Below, piece by piece: positions 1 through 7,983 of a DNA stretch of 56,258 bases. This DNA is from Crocinitomix sp. (GTDB taxonomy: Bacteria > Bacteroidota > Bacteroidia > Flavobacteriales_D > Crocinitomicaceae). The stretch covers positions 1-56,258 of the forward strand of contig JAURQI010000024.1 of NCBI GenBank assembly GCA_030836155.1, in the 5' to 3' direction. Each line of letters opens with the position of its first letter. Positions within the stretch are counted from its first letter, which is position 1. Below the pieces are notes generated by a model. It saw only the letters and a program-made list of their open reading frames with translations. It was not told the origin of the DNA and did not search any database. The position numbers were made by a program, and so were the translations under genes.

Positions 1-327
1 TGAACTTAACATCAAAACATCCCAAACCAGCATAATGAAGGTAAAAGACATCCCGATGATTGTCATCACTTTTGTTGTCGTTGTCTTCACTTTAACGATA
101 TTTGAGATGTACAAGGCCGCATAAAAAAGAATAAACAACATCATAACAAGACCTGCCTCAAACGTAATATCACCGGCACTTCTTCCATAATAATCATAAC
201 CTGAGCCATAATCCATAGAACTAAAAAAACTATCCCAATAGGCCGAACTCACTTCGTCGATATAATATGCTGCGACAATTCCCAACACGATGACGAGGAC
301 GATACCAATAATATTCATTGCTTTCAT
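1..327 (-). CDS. Hypothetical multi-pass membrane protein (3' end cut off by window edge)
   Basis: An open frame of 109 codons starts with ATG at 325-327 and runs off the left edge without a stop, so the C-terminus is missing. Residues 4-23 form a hydrophobic helix of Ile/Val/Leu/Ala. A short polar loop rich in Ser, Asp, Gly and Tyr follows (about 25-50), then a second helix (about 58-76) and a third (about 85-105) behind a Lys/Thr-rich turn. This suggests a small integral inner-membrane protein. I do not recognise the family. It reads away from the GNAT gene, separated by a 127-nt divergent intergenic stretch. The coding call rests on the open frame and the alternating hydrophobic and polar pattern. 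Confidence 0.55.
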   Translation of the reverse strand, partial: MKAMNIIGIVLVIVLGIVAAYYIDEVSSAYWDSFFSSMDYGSGYDYYGRSAGDITFEAGLVMMLFILFYAALYISNIVKVKTTTTKVMTIIGMSFTFIMLVWDVLMLSS

Positions 328-442
328 AGGTTGTTTATTTTTTTTAGAGTTTCAATATAACAATTTTTTAAATCGATCCTCGAAAACAGCTGATCTCGTG
401 CTCGTTTATACCAATTAGAATAGGTGATTATCAGTAAAGTCC

Positions 443-450
443 TATTTTTG
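443..450 (+). promoter_or_regulatory. Bacteroidota -7 box (TATTTTTG) directly before the GNAT start
   Basis: TATTTTTG is a perfect TAnnTTTG match. Only 4 nt separate it from the ATG at 455, which would place the transcription start at or next to the start codon. No TTTG is seen at the usual 19-nt distance upstream; a weak TTAG lies at 415-418. Confidence 0.45.
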
Positions 451-454
451 ATTT

Positions 455-985
455 ATGATTTTTGAAACCCCTAGACTGATTATTCGATTACTAAGAAAAG
501 AAGATATCCTCCCTTTTCATGAAATGCAAACAGATCCAGAGGTAATGAAATATACCGGAACTCCTGCCAAATCACGTAAAGAGAATGAAGAAGATTTAGA
601 CTATGTCATTTCTTGTTACAGCATAGCGCATAACGACTTTTGGATTTGGGCAGTCGAACGAAAGACGGATCATGCATTTATCGGCACATGCGCGATTGTC
701 AAAACAGAAGTAGGACAATTTGGAAAACAGGAAGACGAACTTGGCTTAAGACTTTTGAGAAAGCATTGGGGAAATGGTTATGGCAAAGAATTGATTCCTG
801 CAATGCTTGACTATGCTTTCAGAAAAATGAATATCACAGAAATCATAGCTGAAGTCGACCAGCGGAATATGGGTTCCGTAAAAATCTTAGAACCATTTAT
901 GACATTTGAAAAGGCCTATTTCAATGAAAAGGATAAAACTAATGATAATTTGTACCGTGCCAGAAGGAAAGATGACGCTTGTTGA
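455..985 (+). CDS. GNAT-family N-acetyltransferase (RimJ/RimL-like)
   Basis: This 176-residue protein begins with the typical RimJ/RimL opening, FETPRLIIRLL followed by acidic and aromatic residues. It has the central strand motif of the family (FWIWAVERK, then FIGTCAIV) and an acetyl-CoA-binding segment around residues 97-112 (LGLRLLRKHWGNGYGKE), which carries the R/Q-x-x-G-x-G/A-like pyrophosphate loop in the variant HWGNGYG. The EVDQRNMGSVKILE stretch matches the conserved asparagine/serine helix that closes the fold. Such enzymes acetylate N-terminal or side-chain amines from acetyl-CoA in the cytoplasm; the substrate cannot be told. It stands alone, convergent with the molybdenum cofactor operon 53 nt away. 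The ATG lies 4 nt behind a perfect -7 box, so the mRNA may be leaderless. Confidence 0.85.
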   Translation: MIFETPRLIIRLLRKEDILPFHEMQTDPEVMKYTGTPAKSRKENEEDLDYVISCYSIAHNDFWIWAVERKTDHAFIGTCAIVKTEVGQFGKQEDELGLRLLRKHWGNGYGKELIPAMLDYAFRKMNITEIIAEVDQRNMGSVKILEPFMTFEKAYFNEKDKTNDNLYRARRKDDAC

Positions 986-1038
986 TGGAGCGATCCATCT
1001 CCAATTTCCCAAACAGCGCACGGCTTGTTTTCCAGCAT

Positions 1039-1959
1039 CTAATTAACGTGCCCTCCACCTTTTAGGACACCAAATACGTGTAAAACCTCAGGGAATATTG
1101 CATCCATACTCTCTCTTGCACCATTTGTTGATCCAGGCAAGGCCATCACCAAAGTTCCGTTTTTTTCTCCCACAATACTTCTTGACAACATGGCATAAGG
1201 CATTCTTTCTTGTCCATATCTTCTGATCGTTTCTTCAATTCCAGGAATACGACGATCTAATAAAGGTTCAAGTGTATCAGGTGTTACATCACGAATCGAA
1301 AGACCTGTTCCGCCCGTATAAATAACCAAATTTAAACCTGCATTCACATGCTTTAAAAGCTCTGTTTCAATACTATTCTTTTCATCCGGAATGATGGTAT
1401 AGTCAACCACTTCGACGCCAAAGCCTTCTAATTTCTCTTGAATCACTTTCCCCGCTTTATCCTGCTTTTGTCCGGCTGAGATAGTATCAGAACAAACAAT
1501 AACCGCCGCTTTTAGATTCTTTTTGGATAGAAATTTATTTTTAAAATCAGACTTACCCCCTTTTTTGCGAAGCAATTTGATCGTTCCAATCTCTATTCCT
1601 TTATCTATCGGTTTAAGCATGTCATACATATTCAAAGCTACAACACTAACCCCGTGCATCGCTTCTACTTCAACGCCTGTTTTATAGATCGTATGCACTT
1701 CCATTTCCACATGTATATCTAATCCATCTATGCGGTAAGTAATCGCAGTATATTCAATCGGTAAAGGATGGCAATCCGGTAATAAGTCTGGTGTTTTTTT
1801 AACCGCCAATAAACCTGCAGCTTTTGACATTTCAAAAACATCTCCTTTTGGAACACTGCGGCTCTTAATAGCTTCAATTGTCTCCGCTTTGCTGACCCGA
1901 ACAACGGCTGTAGCAATCGCTATTCTCAGGGTACTCGATTTCTCTGTAATGTTTACCAT
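1039..1959 (-). CDS. moaCB: Bifunctional MoaC-MoaB fusion (cyclic pyranopterin monophosphate synthase / molybdopterin adenylyltransferase-like)
   Basis: This is a 306-residue fusion. Residues 1 to about 148 are MoaC: the DCHPLPI motif (family form LCHPL), the TGVEVEAMHGVSVVAL block with the conserved Met/Glu and NMYDMLK, and a Lys/Gly-rich segment ending KKGGKSDFK. MoaC with MoaA turns GTP into cyclic pyranopterin monophosphate. Residues about 150-306 are MoaB/MogA: AAVIVCSDTISAG at the start, the VIYTGGTGLSIRDVTP nucleotide-binding loop and the ALPGST motif. This domain adenylates molybdopterin. Such fusions are known in Bacteroidota. It is the last gene of the operon, 9 nt after moaE. The partner moaA is not in this window. 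Confidence 0.93.
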   Translation of the reverse strand: MVNITEKSSTLRIAIATAVVRVSKAETIEAIKSRSVPKGDVFEMSKAAGLLAVKKTPDLLPDCHPLPIEYTAITYRIDGLDIHVEMEVHTIYKTGVEVEAMHGVSVVALNMYDMLKPIDKGIEIGTIKLLRKKGGKSDFKNKFLSKKNLKAAVIVCSDTISAGQKQDKAGKVIQEKLEGFGVEVVDYTIIPDEKNSIETELLKHVNAGLNLVIYTGGTGLSIRDVTPDTLEPLLDRRIPGIEETIRRYGQERMPYAMLSRSIVGEKNGTLVMALPGSTNGARESMDAIFPEVLHVFGVLKGGGHVN

Positions 1960-1968
1960 CTTATCAGT

Positions 1969-2418
1969 TTAGGTATTGACTTTCCATTGGTGTGAATTAT
2001 CCTCAAACAGTTCTTTTCCAAAAACAGGTACTTTCGCTTTAATCTCTTCAACTAAATAACGGCAAGCATCCATAGCCATTTGACGGTGTTTTGAAGAAGT
2101 GAAAACGAATAAACAAATTTCTCCTGTATTTACTTTACCGAGGCTATGGTAGATATGCATGCAGGTTAAATCGTACTTTTCAAAAGCGGATTCGCGAATT
2201 TCGTGAAATAAATTTTCAGCCATCTCTTCATGTGCTGAATATTCAATCGCTTGTACCGTTTTACCGTCAATTTCATCTGCTCTTACCTGACCTAGAAAAA
2301 TATCATGGGCTCCTATATTGGTTTTTACCTGATGATGAGCGATTGAGGTTGCAATCTTTTCTGGGCTAATTGGCCCCTCAACAAATACCCTTTTTGGCTT
2401 CTTCTTTTTATCCGTCAT
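1969..2418 (-). CDS. moaE: Molybdopterin synthase catalytic subunit MoaE
   Basis: At 149 residues this has the normal MoaE length. Recognisable blocks are GAHDIFLGQVRADE near residues 37-50, the IEYSAHEEMAE strand-helix, HSLGKVNTGEICLFV (family form HRxGxLxxGExxvxV) and the C-terminal KVPVFGKELFED, which holds the Lys that attacks the MoaD thiocarboxylate. The family more often has W-K-K/R-E here, so FGKE is a modest variant. With MoaD it inserts two sulfurs into cyclic pyranopterin monophosphate to form molybdopterin. Its ATG overlaps the moeB stop by 4 nt, implying translational coupling. The N-terminal 15 residues are Lys-rich and unconserved. Confidence 0.93.
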   Translation of the reverse strand: MTDKKKKPKRVFVEGPISPEKIATSIAHHQVKTNIGAHDIFLGQVRADEIDGKTVQAIEYSAHEEMAENLFHEIRESAFEKYDLTCMHIYHSLGKVNTGEICLFVFTSSKHRQMAMDACRYLVEEIKAKVPVFGKELFEDNSHQWKVNT

Positions 2419-3524
2419 GTTAAATCCTTTAATGCGTTAATACCTCCTGCCAATTCGAAGAGGTTATTCATCTTATATGTTGTTTCTAAATATTCTTTTA
2501 TCTGCTTAGATCGAACTCCGCTTTGACAAACCAAAACAATTTTCTTTACTGTTTGTAGCGTCTCAATCTTTGCTTTCAATTCATCAATTGGTAATTGTAA
2601 AACGTTATCTCCAATCAATTCAGGTACCTCCCATAATTCCCGCACATCCACTATTAGATGATCGCCATCATTCAGCAGGTCGGAGAAGTCTTGTGGATCA
2701 ATTTGATCCGATTCTATTTTAGTATTCATTCCACAGAAGCGATCATAATCAAAAGTCAAAAAATCAGCTTTTTGATCAATTACTTTTTTTATTGTTGCTT
2801 CATTTCGATCCACTTTCAAAACCGTTGAAGATGCATTTAGAGCGTCATAGATTAATAGTTTGCCTGATAGTGGCTCACCTATTCCTAAAATTAATTTAAT
2901 CGCCTCATTCGCCTGCTGTGTGCCTATTATTCCTGGTAGCACACCAATGACCCCGATTTCTGAGCAATTTTTAATTTGTCCGGGCTTGGGAGGCTCTGGA
3001 AATAAGCAACGGTAAGACGGTCCTTGTTTATAGTTAAATACACTCACCTGTCCCTGAAATTTATAAATCGAGCCATAAACCAATGGCCTACCTGTAATGA
3101 CGGCTGCATCATTGATGAGATAGCGCGTTGAGAAATTATCTGTTCCGTCAATAATGATATCGTATTGTTCAAATAAGTCAAGTGCATTTTGGTTCGACAA
3201 CCTTTCCTCAATCGCATCAAAAGTTACAAGAGGGTTCAATGCTTGCAAATGTTTTGATGCGGCCGATGCCTTATTTTTACCTATATCCTCAGTTCGAAAC
3301 AAAACCTGGCGCTGCAAATTGGATTTATCCACTTCATCAAAGTCCACGATACCAATACGACCAACACCCGCTGCCGTTAAATAAGAGAGAATAGGACATC
3401 CCAATCCTCCTGCTCCAATGACGAGCACACGAGCAGCCATGAGTCTTTCCTGACCTGCTAGTCCGACTCCATCCAAAATGAGGTGCCGATTATAACGTAT
3501 TTTGGCTTCGCTATTCATAATCAT
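2415..3524 (-). CDS. moeB: MoeB/ThiF-type adenylyltransferase with C-terminal rhodanese domain
   Basis: In this 369-residue protein, residues 1 to about 240 are the E1-like ThiF/MoeB fold: RYNRHLILDGVGLAGQERL opening, the ATP loop VLVIGAGGLGCP, the acidic DFDEVDKSNLQRQ motif and IDGTDNFSTRYLIND. Residues about 270-365 are a rhodanese domain with the active-site loop VCQSGVRS, whose Cys can carry persulfide. The enzyme adenylates the MoaD C-terminal Gly and likely also sulfurates it, as MoeBR/MoeZ proteins do. The first zinc pair is reduced: only YRCLFPEPP is visible and no clear second CxxC, so zinc binding may be lost. It sits between moaD and moaE with 4-nt overlaps on both sides. A second ATG two codons in is possible. 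Confidence 0.9.
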   Translation of the reverse strand: MIMNSEAKIRYNRHLILDGVGLAGQERLMAARVLVIGAGGLGCPILSYLTAAGVGRIGIVDFDEVDKSNLQRQVLFRTEDIGKNKASAASKHLQALNPLVTFDAIEERLSNQNALDLFEQYDIIIDGTDNFSTRYLINDAAVITGRPLVYGSIYKFQGQVSVFNYKQGPSYRCLFPEPPKPGQIKNCSEIGVIGVLPGIIGTQQANEAIKLILGIGEPLSGKLLIYDALNASSTVLKVDRNEATIKKVIDQKADFLTFDYDRFCGMNTKIESDQIDPQDFSDLLNDGDHLIVDVRELWEVPELIGDNVLQLPIDELKAKIETLQTVKKIVLVCQSGVRSKQIKEYLETTYKMNNLFELAGGINALKDLT

Positions 3525-3760
3525 CCTCCCGAAAAAGGCGGCAATACGGCGATTTCGGCCATCGCAGGAATCGTTTTATTTAAATCTAATAGTTCTTGAT
3601 TTACCGCTAACTGATAGGTTTCGTTTTTTAAGGCTGGGTATTTTTCAATCAAATATGCTCTGAATGCATCAATGGTTAAGGACTCCGCAATGTCCCAATG
3701 CTCCTCCGATAAATCAGTCACTTCCTGAATCTTTCCAAAATAGCGCACCGTCACTTTCAT
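3521..3760 (-). CDS. moaD: Molybdopterin synthase sulfur-carrier subunit MoaD
   Basis: A 79-residue ubiquitin-like protein that ends in PPFSGG. The terminal Gly-Gly is adenylated and thiocarboxylated by MoeB and then donates sulfur in the MoaE active site. The N-terminal strand KVTVRYFGKIQEVT and the NQELLDLNKTI...AEIAVLPPFSGG region fit the beta-grasp fold. Start and stop overlap mobA and moeB by 4 nt each (ATGA), so the three genes are translationally coupled. Length is normal for the family (about 80 residues). Confidence 0.93.
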   Translation of the reverse strand: MKVTVRYFGKIQEVTDLSEEHWDIAESLTIDAFRAYLIEKYPALKNETYQLAVNQELLDLNKTIPAMAEIAVLPPFSGG

Positions 3761-4302
3761 TTCAAATCCTCTTTTGCGTTGATATTTTTAAACAATTCTT
3801 CCGACCAGGTATTTGAATCAAAAAGATGCACATTTAACCCGTCCATCGCATTCATCATTTTTAATTGGTTTAAAGCTAACTGTTCTTTCAGGTGATTCAA
3901 AGCAGAGCGACTATAAATTCCGATTAAAGGATGTATTCGATCTCCATTTTTTGGAAAACAAACATCAACATTATCAGAAGCGGCTATTAATTCTGAAAGA
4001 AATGCACTTGTTATATTAGGCGTATCGCAGGATAACACAATATACTTTTCGGCATTTACATAATTCATCCCCGAAACTATTCCGCCTAGGGGACCTTTTT
4101 CATCAACTTCATCTTTCACTATCGGATAACCGAACTGAGCATATGCTTTGTTCGCCGTCATTATACAAATATCATCGGTTATCGATTGAACTGCCTCTAA
4201 AACAAAACTGACCATAGCTTTACCTTGATAAGACATCAATCCTTTATCTTGCCCCATTCTTCTACTCTTTCCTCCTGCCAGGATTATTGCTGCTATTCGC
4301 AT
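3757..4302 (-). CDS. mobA: Molybdenum cofactor guanylyltransferase MobA
   Basis: A 181-residue nucleotidyltransferase. The signature LAGGKSRRMGQDKGL at residues 9-23 is the GTP-binding and catalytic loop of MobA. The DEVDEKGPLGGIVSG motif and the metal-binding LSCDTPN follow at about residues 68-95. The product links GMP to molybdopterin, making the bis-MGD form used by DMSO-reductase-family enzymes, so the host probably has such enzymes elsewhere (inference). It starts 3 nt after the moeA stop codon and overlaps moaD by 4 nt. The C-terminal third is less conserved, as usual. Confidence 0.92.
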   Translation of the reverse strand: MRIAAIILAGGKSRRMGQDKGLMSYQGKAMVSFVLEAVQSITDDICIMTANKAYAQFGYPIVKDEVDEKGPLGGIVSGMNYVNAEKYIVLSCDTPNITSAFLSELIAASDNVDVCFPKNGDRIHPLIGIYSRSALNHLKEQLALNQLKMMNAMDGLNVHLFDSNTWSEELFKNINAKEDLK

Positions 4303-4305
4303 AAG

Positions 4306-5484
4306 CTATACATGAATATGATAGACTAAAACTTCTTCACCTTTTAATACCGTTTCTGCTTCTGTTGGAATGTATATGAGCACATTGGCTTCAGAAAAAG
4401 ATTTAAGCATAGCTGAACTTTGACCACCTAATGGTCTTACCTGATTTTTGTCCAGTTTAGCTTTTAAAAACTGAGCACGACTCCCTTTTTTAGAATACGA
4501 TTCTGCCATTAAGGCTTTGCTCGTTTTTAACCCTTGAAAACCTTTTCCATACATTTGGTTTAAGGTAGGTAAAACATAAATGTAAAAGCAAGATAGTGCG
4601 GCTGCAGGATTACCCGGTAAAGCTGCCACAATCTGCTGATATTTCTTTCCGAAATAAAGTGGCTTTCCTGGTTTTTGATTGACCTTGTAAAATAATTCAT
4701 TCACCTGATTTTCAAGCAATGCTTTATATACATAATCATAGTCACCAACAGAAATACCACCAGAGAGCATCAAAAGATCCGCATTTTCAAGCGCCGTTTT
4801 AATTACCTGAACCGTCTTTTCATAATCATCCGGTACGGTTGCAACTTGAACTTCATCAAACCCAAAAGTATTCAATGCTGACTGAAGCATAATCGAATTG
4901 CTTTCGAAGATTTGACCTGGAGCTAAATCGTGCCCAGGCGGAATCAGTTCATTTCCGGTTGTCAAAATATGAACCGTTGGCTTCCGACAAACAGGTAATT
5001 CTGTGATTCCCATCCCTGCCAAAAAACCAATACTTGCTGCATTTAAAACCGACCCTTTTTCAAGTGCCATACTCCCTTTTTTTATCTGCTCACCTTTTGG
5101 TCGGATATTTCTCCCTTTTTCAACGGCTCGGTCAAAACGAACCTCATTTCCATTTGTAATCGCCCATTCTTGCTGAATGACAGTATTTGCTGTTACAGGT
5201 ACTTTTGCTCCGGTAAAAATACGAACACATTGACCAGGCAGTAACACAGGTTCATTTGCTGAACCAGCCTGTACCTCGCCAATCATTTCATAAACCTCAT
5301 TCCCAGTTTTAACATTCACTGCATAACCATCCATAGCCGACTGGTCAAAATTGGGCAAATCTATTGGAGCAATGATTTCTTCTGATAAAACATACCCCAG
5401 TGAATCCTTTAAATCACGACTCTCCCTTATTTGTTTAGGACTGGTCTCCCTTAATATCTTTAATGCTTGTTGAACTTCGATCAT
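4306..5484 (-). CDS. moeA: Molybdopterin molybdenumtransferase MoeA
   Basis: 392 residues from the chosen start. The frame is open a further 21 codons upstream, but MoeA proteins begin at M-I-x-V-x-x-A-L, which here is MIEVQQALKIL, so I place the start at 5484. It has an AAGG-like stretch of only 2 nt before it, following TAAGGAA. Domain hallmarks: PNFDQSAMDGYAV (about 47-59), GQCVRIFTGAKVP, the MPT-binding HILTTGNELIPPG, LMLSGGISVGDYDYV and the substrate loop ALPGNPAA. MoeA inserts molybdate into adenylylated molybdopterin. It is the first gene of the operon, and transcription probably starts in the 60 nt after the terminator at 5545-5582; a TATCTTTA (one mismatch to the -7 box) lies at 5506-5513. 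Confidence 0.93.
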   Translation of the reverse strand: MIEVQQALKILRETSPKQIRESRDLKDSLGYVLSEEIIAPIDLPNFDQSAMDGYAVNVKTGNEVYEMIGEVQAGSANEPVLLPGQCVRIFTGAKVPVTANTVIQQEWAITNGNEVRFDRAVEKGRNIRPKGEQIKKGSMALEKGSVLNAASIGFLAGMGITELPVCRKPTVHILTTGNELIPPGHDLAPGQIFESNSIMLQSALNTFGFDEVQVATVPDDYEKTVQVIKTALENADLLMLSGGISVGDYDYVYKALLENQVNELFYKVNQKPGKPLYFGKKYQQIVAALPGNPAAALSCFYIYVLPTLNQMYGKGFQGLKTSKALMAESYSKKGSRAQFLKAKLDKNQVRPLGGQSSAMLKSFSEANVLIYIPTEAETVLKGEEVLVYHIHV

Positions 5485-5544
5485 TTCCTTAGCCAATTGA
5501 ATGACTAAAGATACAAAGAACGAATCGTAAGTCTTAGATGAAAA

Positions 5545-5582
5545 CAAAAAAAGCCCATCAGTCTGAGACTGACGGGCTTTTT
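5545..5582 (-). terminator. Rho-independent terminator of the 5604-7289 lipoprotein gene
   Basis: A 14-bp stem (5550-5563 with 5567-5580) closes a 3-nt loop. Read on the minus strand the single mismatch becomes a G-U pair and the stem is followed by TTTTTTGTTTT, so it acts mainly in minus orientation, 21 nt after the lipoprotein stop and just before moeA. Confidence 0.85.
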
Positions 5583-5603
5583 ATTATTCGTTTCTTAGGT
5601 AAC

Positions 5604-7289
5604 TTATTTCACAACATTTTTGAAAGCTGCGTTTTCCATGAACTTAAGGAATTCGCGATCTTTAGCTGCTTTTTCTTTAAGACCTGGATCTTTAGCGAAT
5701 GCACTCTTAAGGTTATTCACTACCATGTCTAAGTTATCTTGTCTTGCACCGATTACGGCTTTCAAGTAATATCCAATTGCAGACTCAGCATCCATAGAAC
5801 CGTCTAACGTAGATAATGCTGCGCTATAATCTCCATTTAATGTTTGAGCCAATGCTTTGTTGAATGTTGTCTCACCACCGAAGTTTCCGATTGCTTCAGC
5901 ATAGTCACCATATTGGATATCGATAATCCCTAGGTTGTACTTCACTTCAGGACCAGCACTTACTGCAGAGTTCAACAATTCAGTTGCACGATCACGATCT
6001 CCTTCGATACGAGCGATCATACCCAAGTTATTTAATGTAACTGGATTTTCGTTAAGGTCATTTGCCTTTTGGAAGTTAGACTTCGCATTAGCAAGATCGT
6101 TTTGCATGTAATATACATATCCAACGTTGTTGTGTCCTCTCCAATCTTCTGGATAGTTCTTCTTAGCTAAATCATAGATTCTCATTTTCTCTGAAAGATC
6201 TTCGTATAAAGTTGCTGTGAATAACAATTCTTCAATTGTTAATGTATCAGCTTTCGTCTTAGAAAGGTTTTTCAACTCTTCATCAGACCATCCAATTTTG
6301 TCATATACAACTTGTAATTGTGTACGACGAAGTGAAGGAAGGATATCTTTTTCCAACTCTTTGTATGTCTTAGCCATGTTAATGATCTCTTGCTCTCTTT
6401 TATTCAAGTCAGGAGTCATTTCCAATACACGGATGATTAAGTTCTTGTCTTCAAGATCTGATTCTCTGACTGCTTTTTCGAATCCAGACCAATCTTCACC
6501 TTTAGGCATTTGGCTAAAGAAAGTTGCTGTTGCTTCGAAGTCAGATTTTTTGATGATCTTAACCGCAGCTTCCTGACCAGAGTTTGCACGATCACGTGCT
6601 AATTGATCATTATCTACAGTTTCACCTTCTGGTGAAGCGTATGAAATCAAGTTCATTTTCTTAGGAGCTACTTTTGGATTTGCTGCTGCTGCAGTCAACC
6701 ACGCTTGTAATTCCTTAATGTCATCTTCCTTTAATTCAGAAGAACGTAAATTATACTTTCCTTTTAAATAATTGATTTGTGCTGTGTAAGTTTCCTCCGT
6801 AGTACGAACGAAATTATCAGTACCAATCAATGCCTTATCGTCATTTTGAACCCACAACGGCGTTACGATTGTACCATCCGCAATTTTCATTGGCTCTAAT
6901 TCCTCTTCTTTTTTTCCTTTGTTTACTTTTCCAGTAATCATTAAATCCGCAACCTCTAAATCAGGTGAATAAGCGATCACATCTGTATAGTTAAAAGTAG
7001 ATCCAGCTTTGAAGTTGATCGTTTGACCGTTTCCAGTTGCTTTTTCTCCTTTAATTGTGATTGTCTTGAAAGCTTTATTTCCAAGCTTTGGAGTGATTTC
7101 AGCTGTAGCTTTTTTGTTCAGTCCTTTTTCTGGAACCTTAACTGTTACATTCACTTTAACACTATCTCCATGCATTTCAACAGGATCCTGCTGTACAGTG
7201 TACTCAACTGGCCCAATAAGCTTACAACCGGTTAGCATAGCTGCCGCTACTGCGATCGCTGCCAATCCTTTATAACTTTGCTTTTTCAT
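5604..7289 (-). CDS. Lipoprotein with degenerate OmpA-like domain and C-terminal TPR repeats
   Basis: 561 residues from the chosen ATG. A further ATG eight codons upstream (7313) is possible, but the later one gives a clean lipoprotein signal: Lys-rich start, Ala-rich core, lipobox LTGC. The first 170 residues after the Cys are beta-rich and unrecognised. The middle (about 190-330) has ISYASPEGE...LARDRA and a following KGEDWSGF...LRRTQLQV pattern, as seen in Bacteroidota OmpA-like proteins in which the peptidoglycan-binding signature is weakened. From about 360 onward TPR units are visible (GHNNVGYVYYMQNDLANAK, TLNNLGMIARIEGDRDRA). It is monocistronic with its own terminator. It likely sits in the outer membrane facing the periplasm; the precise role is unknown. 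Confidence 0.8.
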   Translation of the reverse strand: MKKQSYKGLAAIAVAAAMLTGCKLIGPVEYTVQQDPVEMHGDSVKVNVTVKVPEKGLNKKATAEITPKLGNKAFKTITIKGEKATGNGQTINFKAGSTFNYTDVIAYSPDLEVADLMITGKVNKGKKEEELEPMKIADGTIVTPLWVQNDDKALIGTDNFVRTTEETYTAQINYLKGKYNLRSSELKEDDIKELQAWLTAAAANPKVAPKKMNLISYASPEGETVDNDQLARDRANSGQEAAVKIIKKSDFEATATFFSQMPKGEDWSGFEKAVRESDLEDKNLIIRVLEMTPDLNKREQEIINMAKTYKELEKDILPSLRRTQLQVVYDKIGWSDEELKNLSKTKADTLTIEELLFTATLYEDLSEKMRIYDLAKKNYPEDWRGHNNVGYVYYMQNDLANAKSNFQKANDLNENPVTLNNLGMIARIEGDRDRATELLNSAVSAGPEVKYNLGIIDIQYGDYAEAIGNFGGETTFNKALAQTLNGDYSAALSTLDGSMDAESAIGYYLKAVIGARQDNLDMVVNNLKSAFAKDPGLKEKAAKDREFLKFMENAAFKNVVK

Positions 7290-7419
7290 TTGTCTGATTT
7301 TAAAATCTTGCATTTACTTTAAATTACCTAAAAACAGTGCAATAATAAGTATTTTTTTTGACCTAGTGAAAACTTGTCGATGATTTAAGGATAAAAGGTC
7401 AACTTCTTTCGACATGCGT

Positions 7420-7908
7420 CTAGATTTTCTTAATTTCTATGTCGTTTTTCAAAGCATTGATTAAGTCTAATATAGACATTTTTGAGGTAGGATGAACCCA
7501 AAATTGATCCACTTCTTGCAGTGGTAATAAAACAAAAGATCTTTCGCTCATTTTAGGATGAGGTATGGTTACATGCTCCAAGTCCATAACTTCACCGGCA
7601 TAGTCCAGAATATCTAAATCTATAATTCGATCTTGATAACCTTGTCCTTGCTCTCGCTGAAGTCTGCCCATTGTGGACTCGATGTTTTTTATGGCTATCA
7701 TCAATTCCGAAGGTGTTAATACAGTTTGCACTGCGATCACCTGATTAAAAAAATACTCTTTGGATTCAAATCCCCAAGGAGGTGTCTGATAAATGGATGA
7801 AATCGCTTGAACAGCGCCGATTTCTTTTTTTACCATTTCAATAGCGTGATTCAGGTTCTGTTCCTTCTTACCTAAATTGGTACCTAATCCGAGCAATACT
7901 TTTTTCAT
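7420..7908 (-). CDS. folK: 2-amino-4-hydroxy-6-hydroxymethyldihydropteridine pyrophosphokinase
   Basis: 162 residues. The hallmark opening LLGLGTNLGKKEQNL, the substrate-binding YQTPPWGFESKEYFFNQV (family form S.x.Y.T.P.G...Q.x.F.N), and the catalytic DRIIDLDILDY with two Asp residues that bind magnesium, then IPHPKMSERSFVLLPL, are all present. It transfers pyrophosphate from ATP to the pterin in folate synthesis. The frame allows a start 5 codons earlier (7923), but the conserved protein begins MKKVLLGLG at 7908. It is divergent from the response regulator with 75 nt between start codons. No other folate gene is next to it. Confidence 0.95.
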   Translation of the reverse strand: MKKVLLGLGTNLGKKEQNLNHAIEMVKKEIGAVQAISSIYQTPPWGFESKEYFFNQVIAVQTVLTPSELMIAIKNIESTMGRLQREQGQGYQDRIIDLDILDYAGEVMDLEHVTIPHPKMSERSFVLLPLQEVDQFWVHPTSKMSILDLINALKNDIEIKKI

Positions 7909-7932
7909 CTTATGGAATATCATTTATTGATG

Positions 7933-7962
7933 TTTCATCCGTTGGTAAAATTAGTATTTTTG
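7933..7962 (+). promoter_or_regulatory. Promoter of the orphan response regulator
   Basis: TTTC at 7933-7936, an 18-nt spacer and a perfect -7 box TATTTTTG at 7955-7962 fit the Bacteroidota sigma-ABfr consensus. The leader to the ATG at 7984 would be about 17 nt. Confidence 0.6.
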
Positions 7963-7983
7963 CACAAACGAGTTTCTTTGAAG

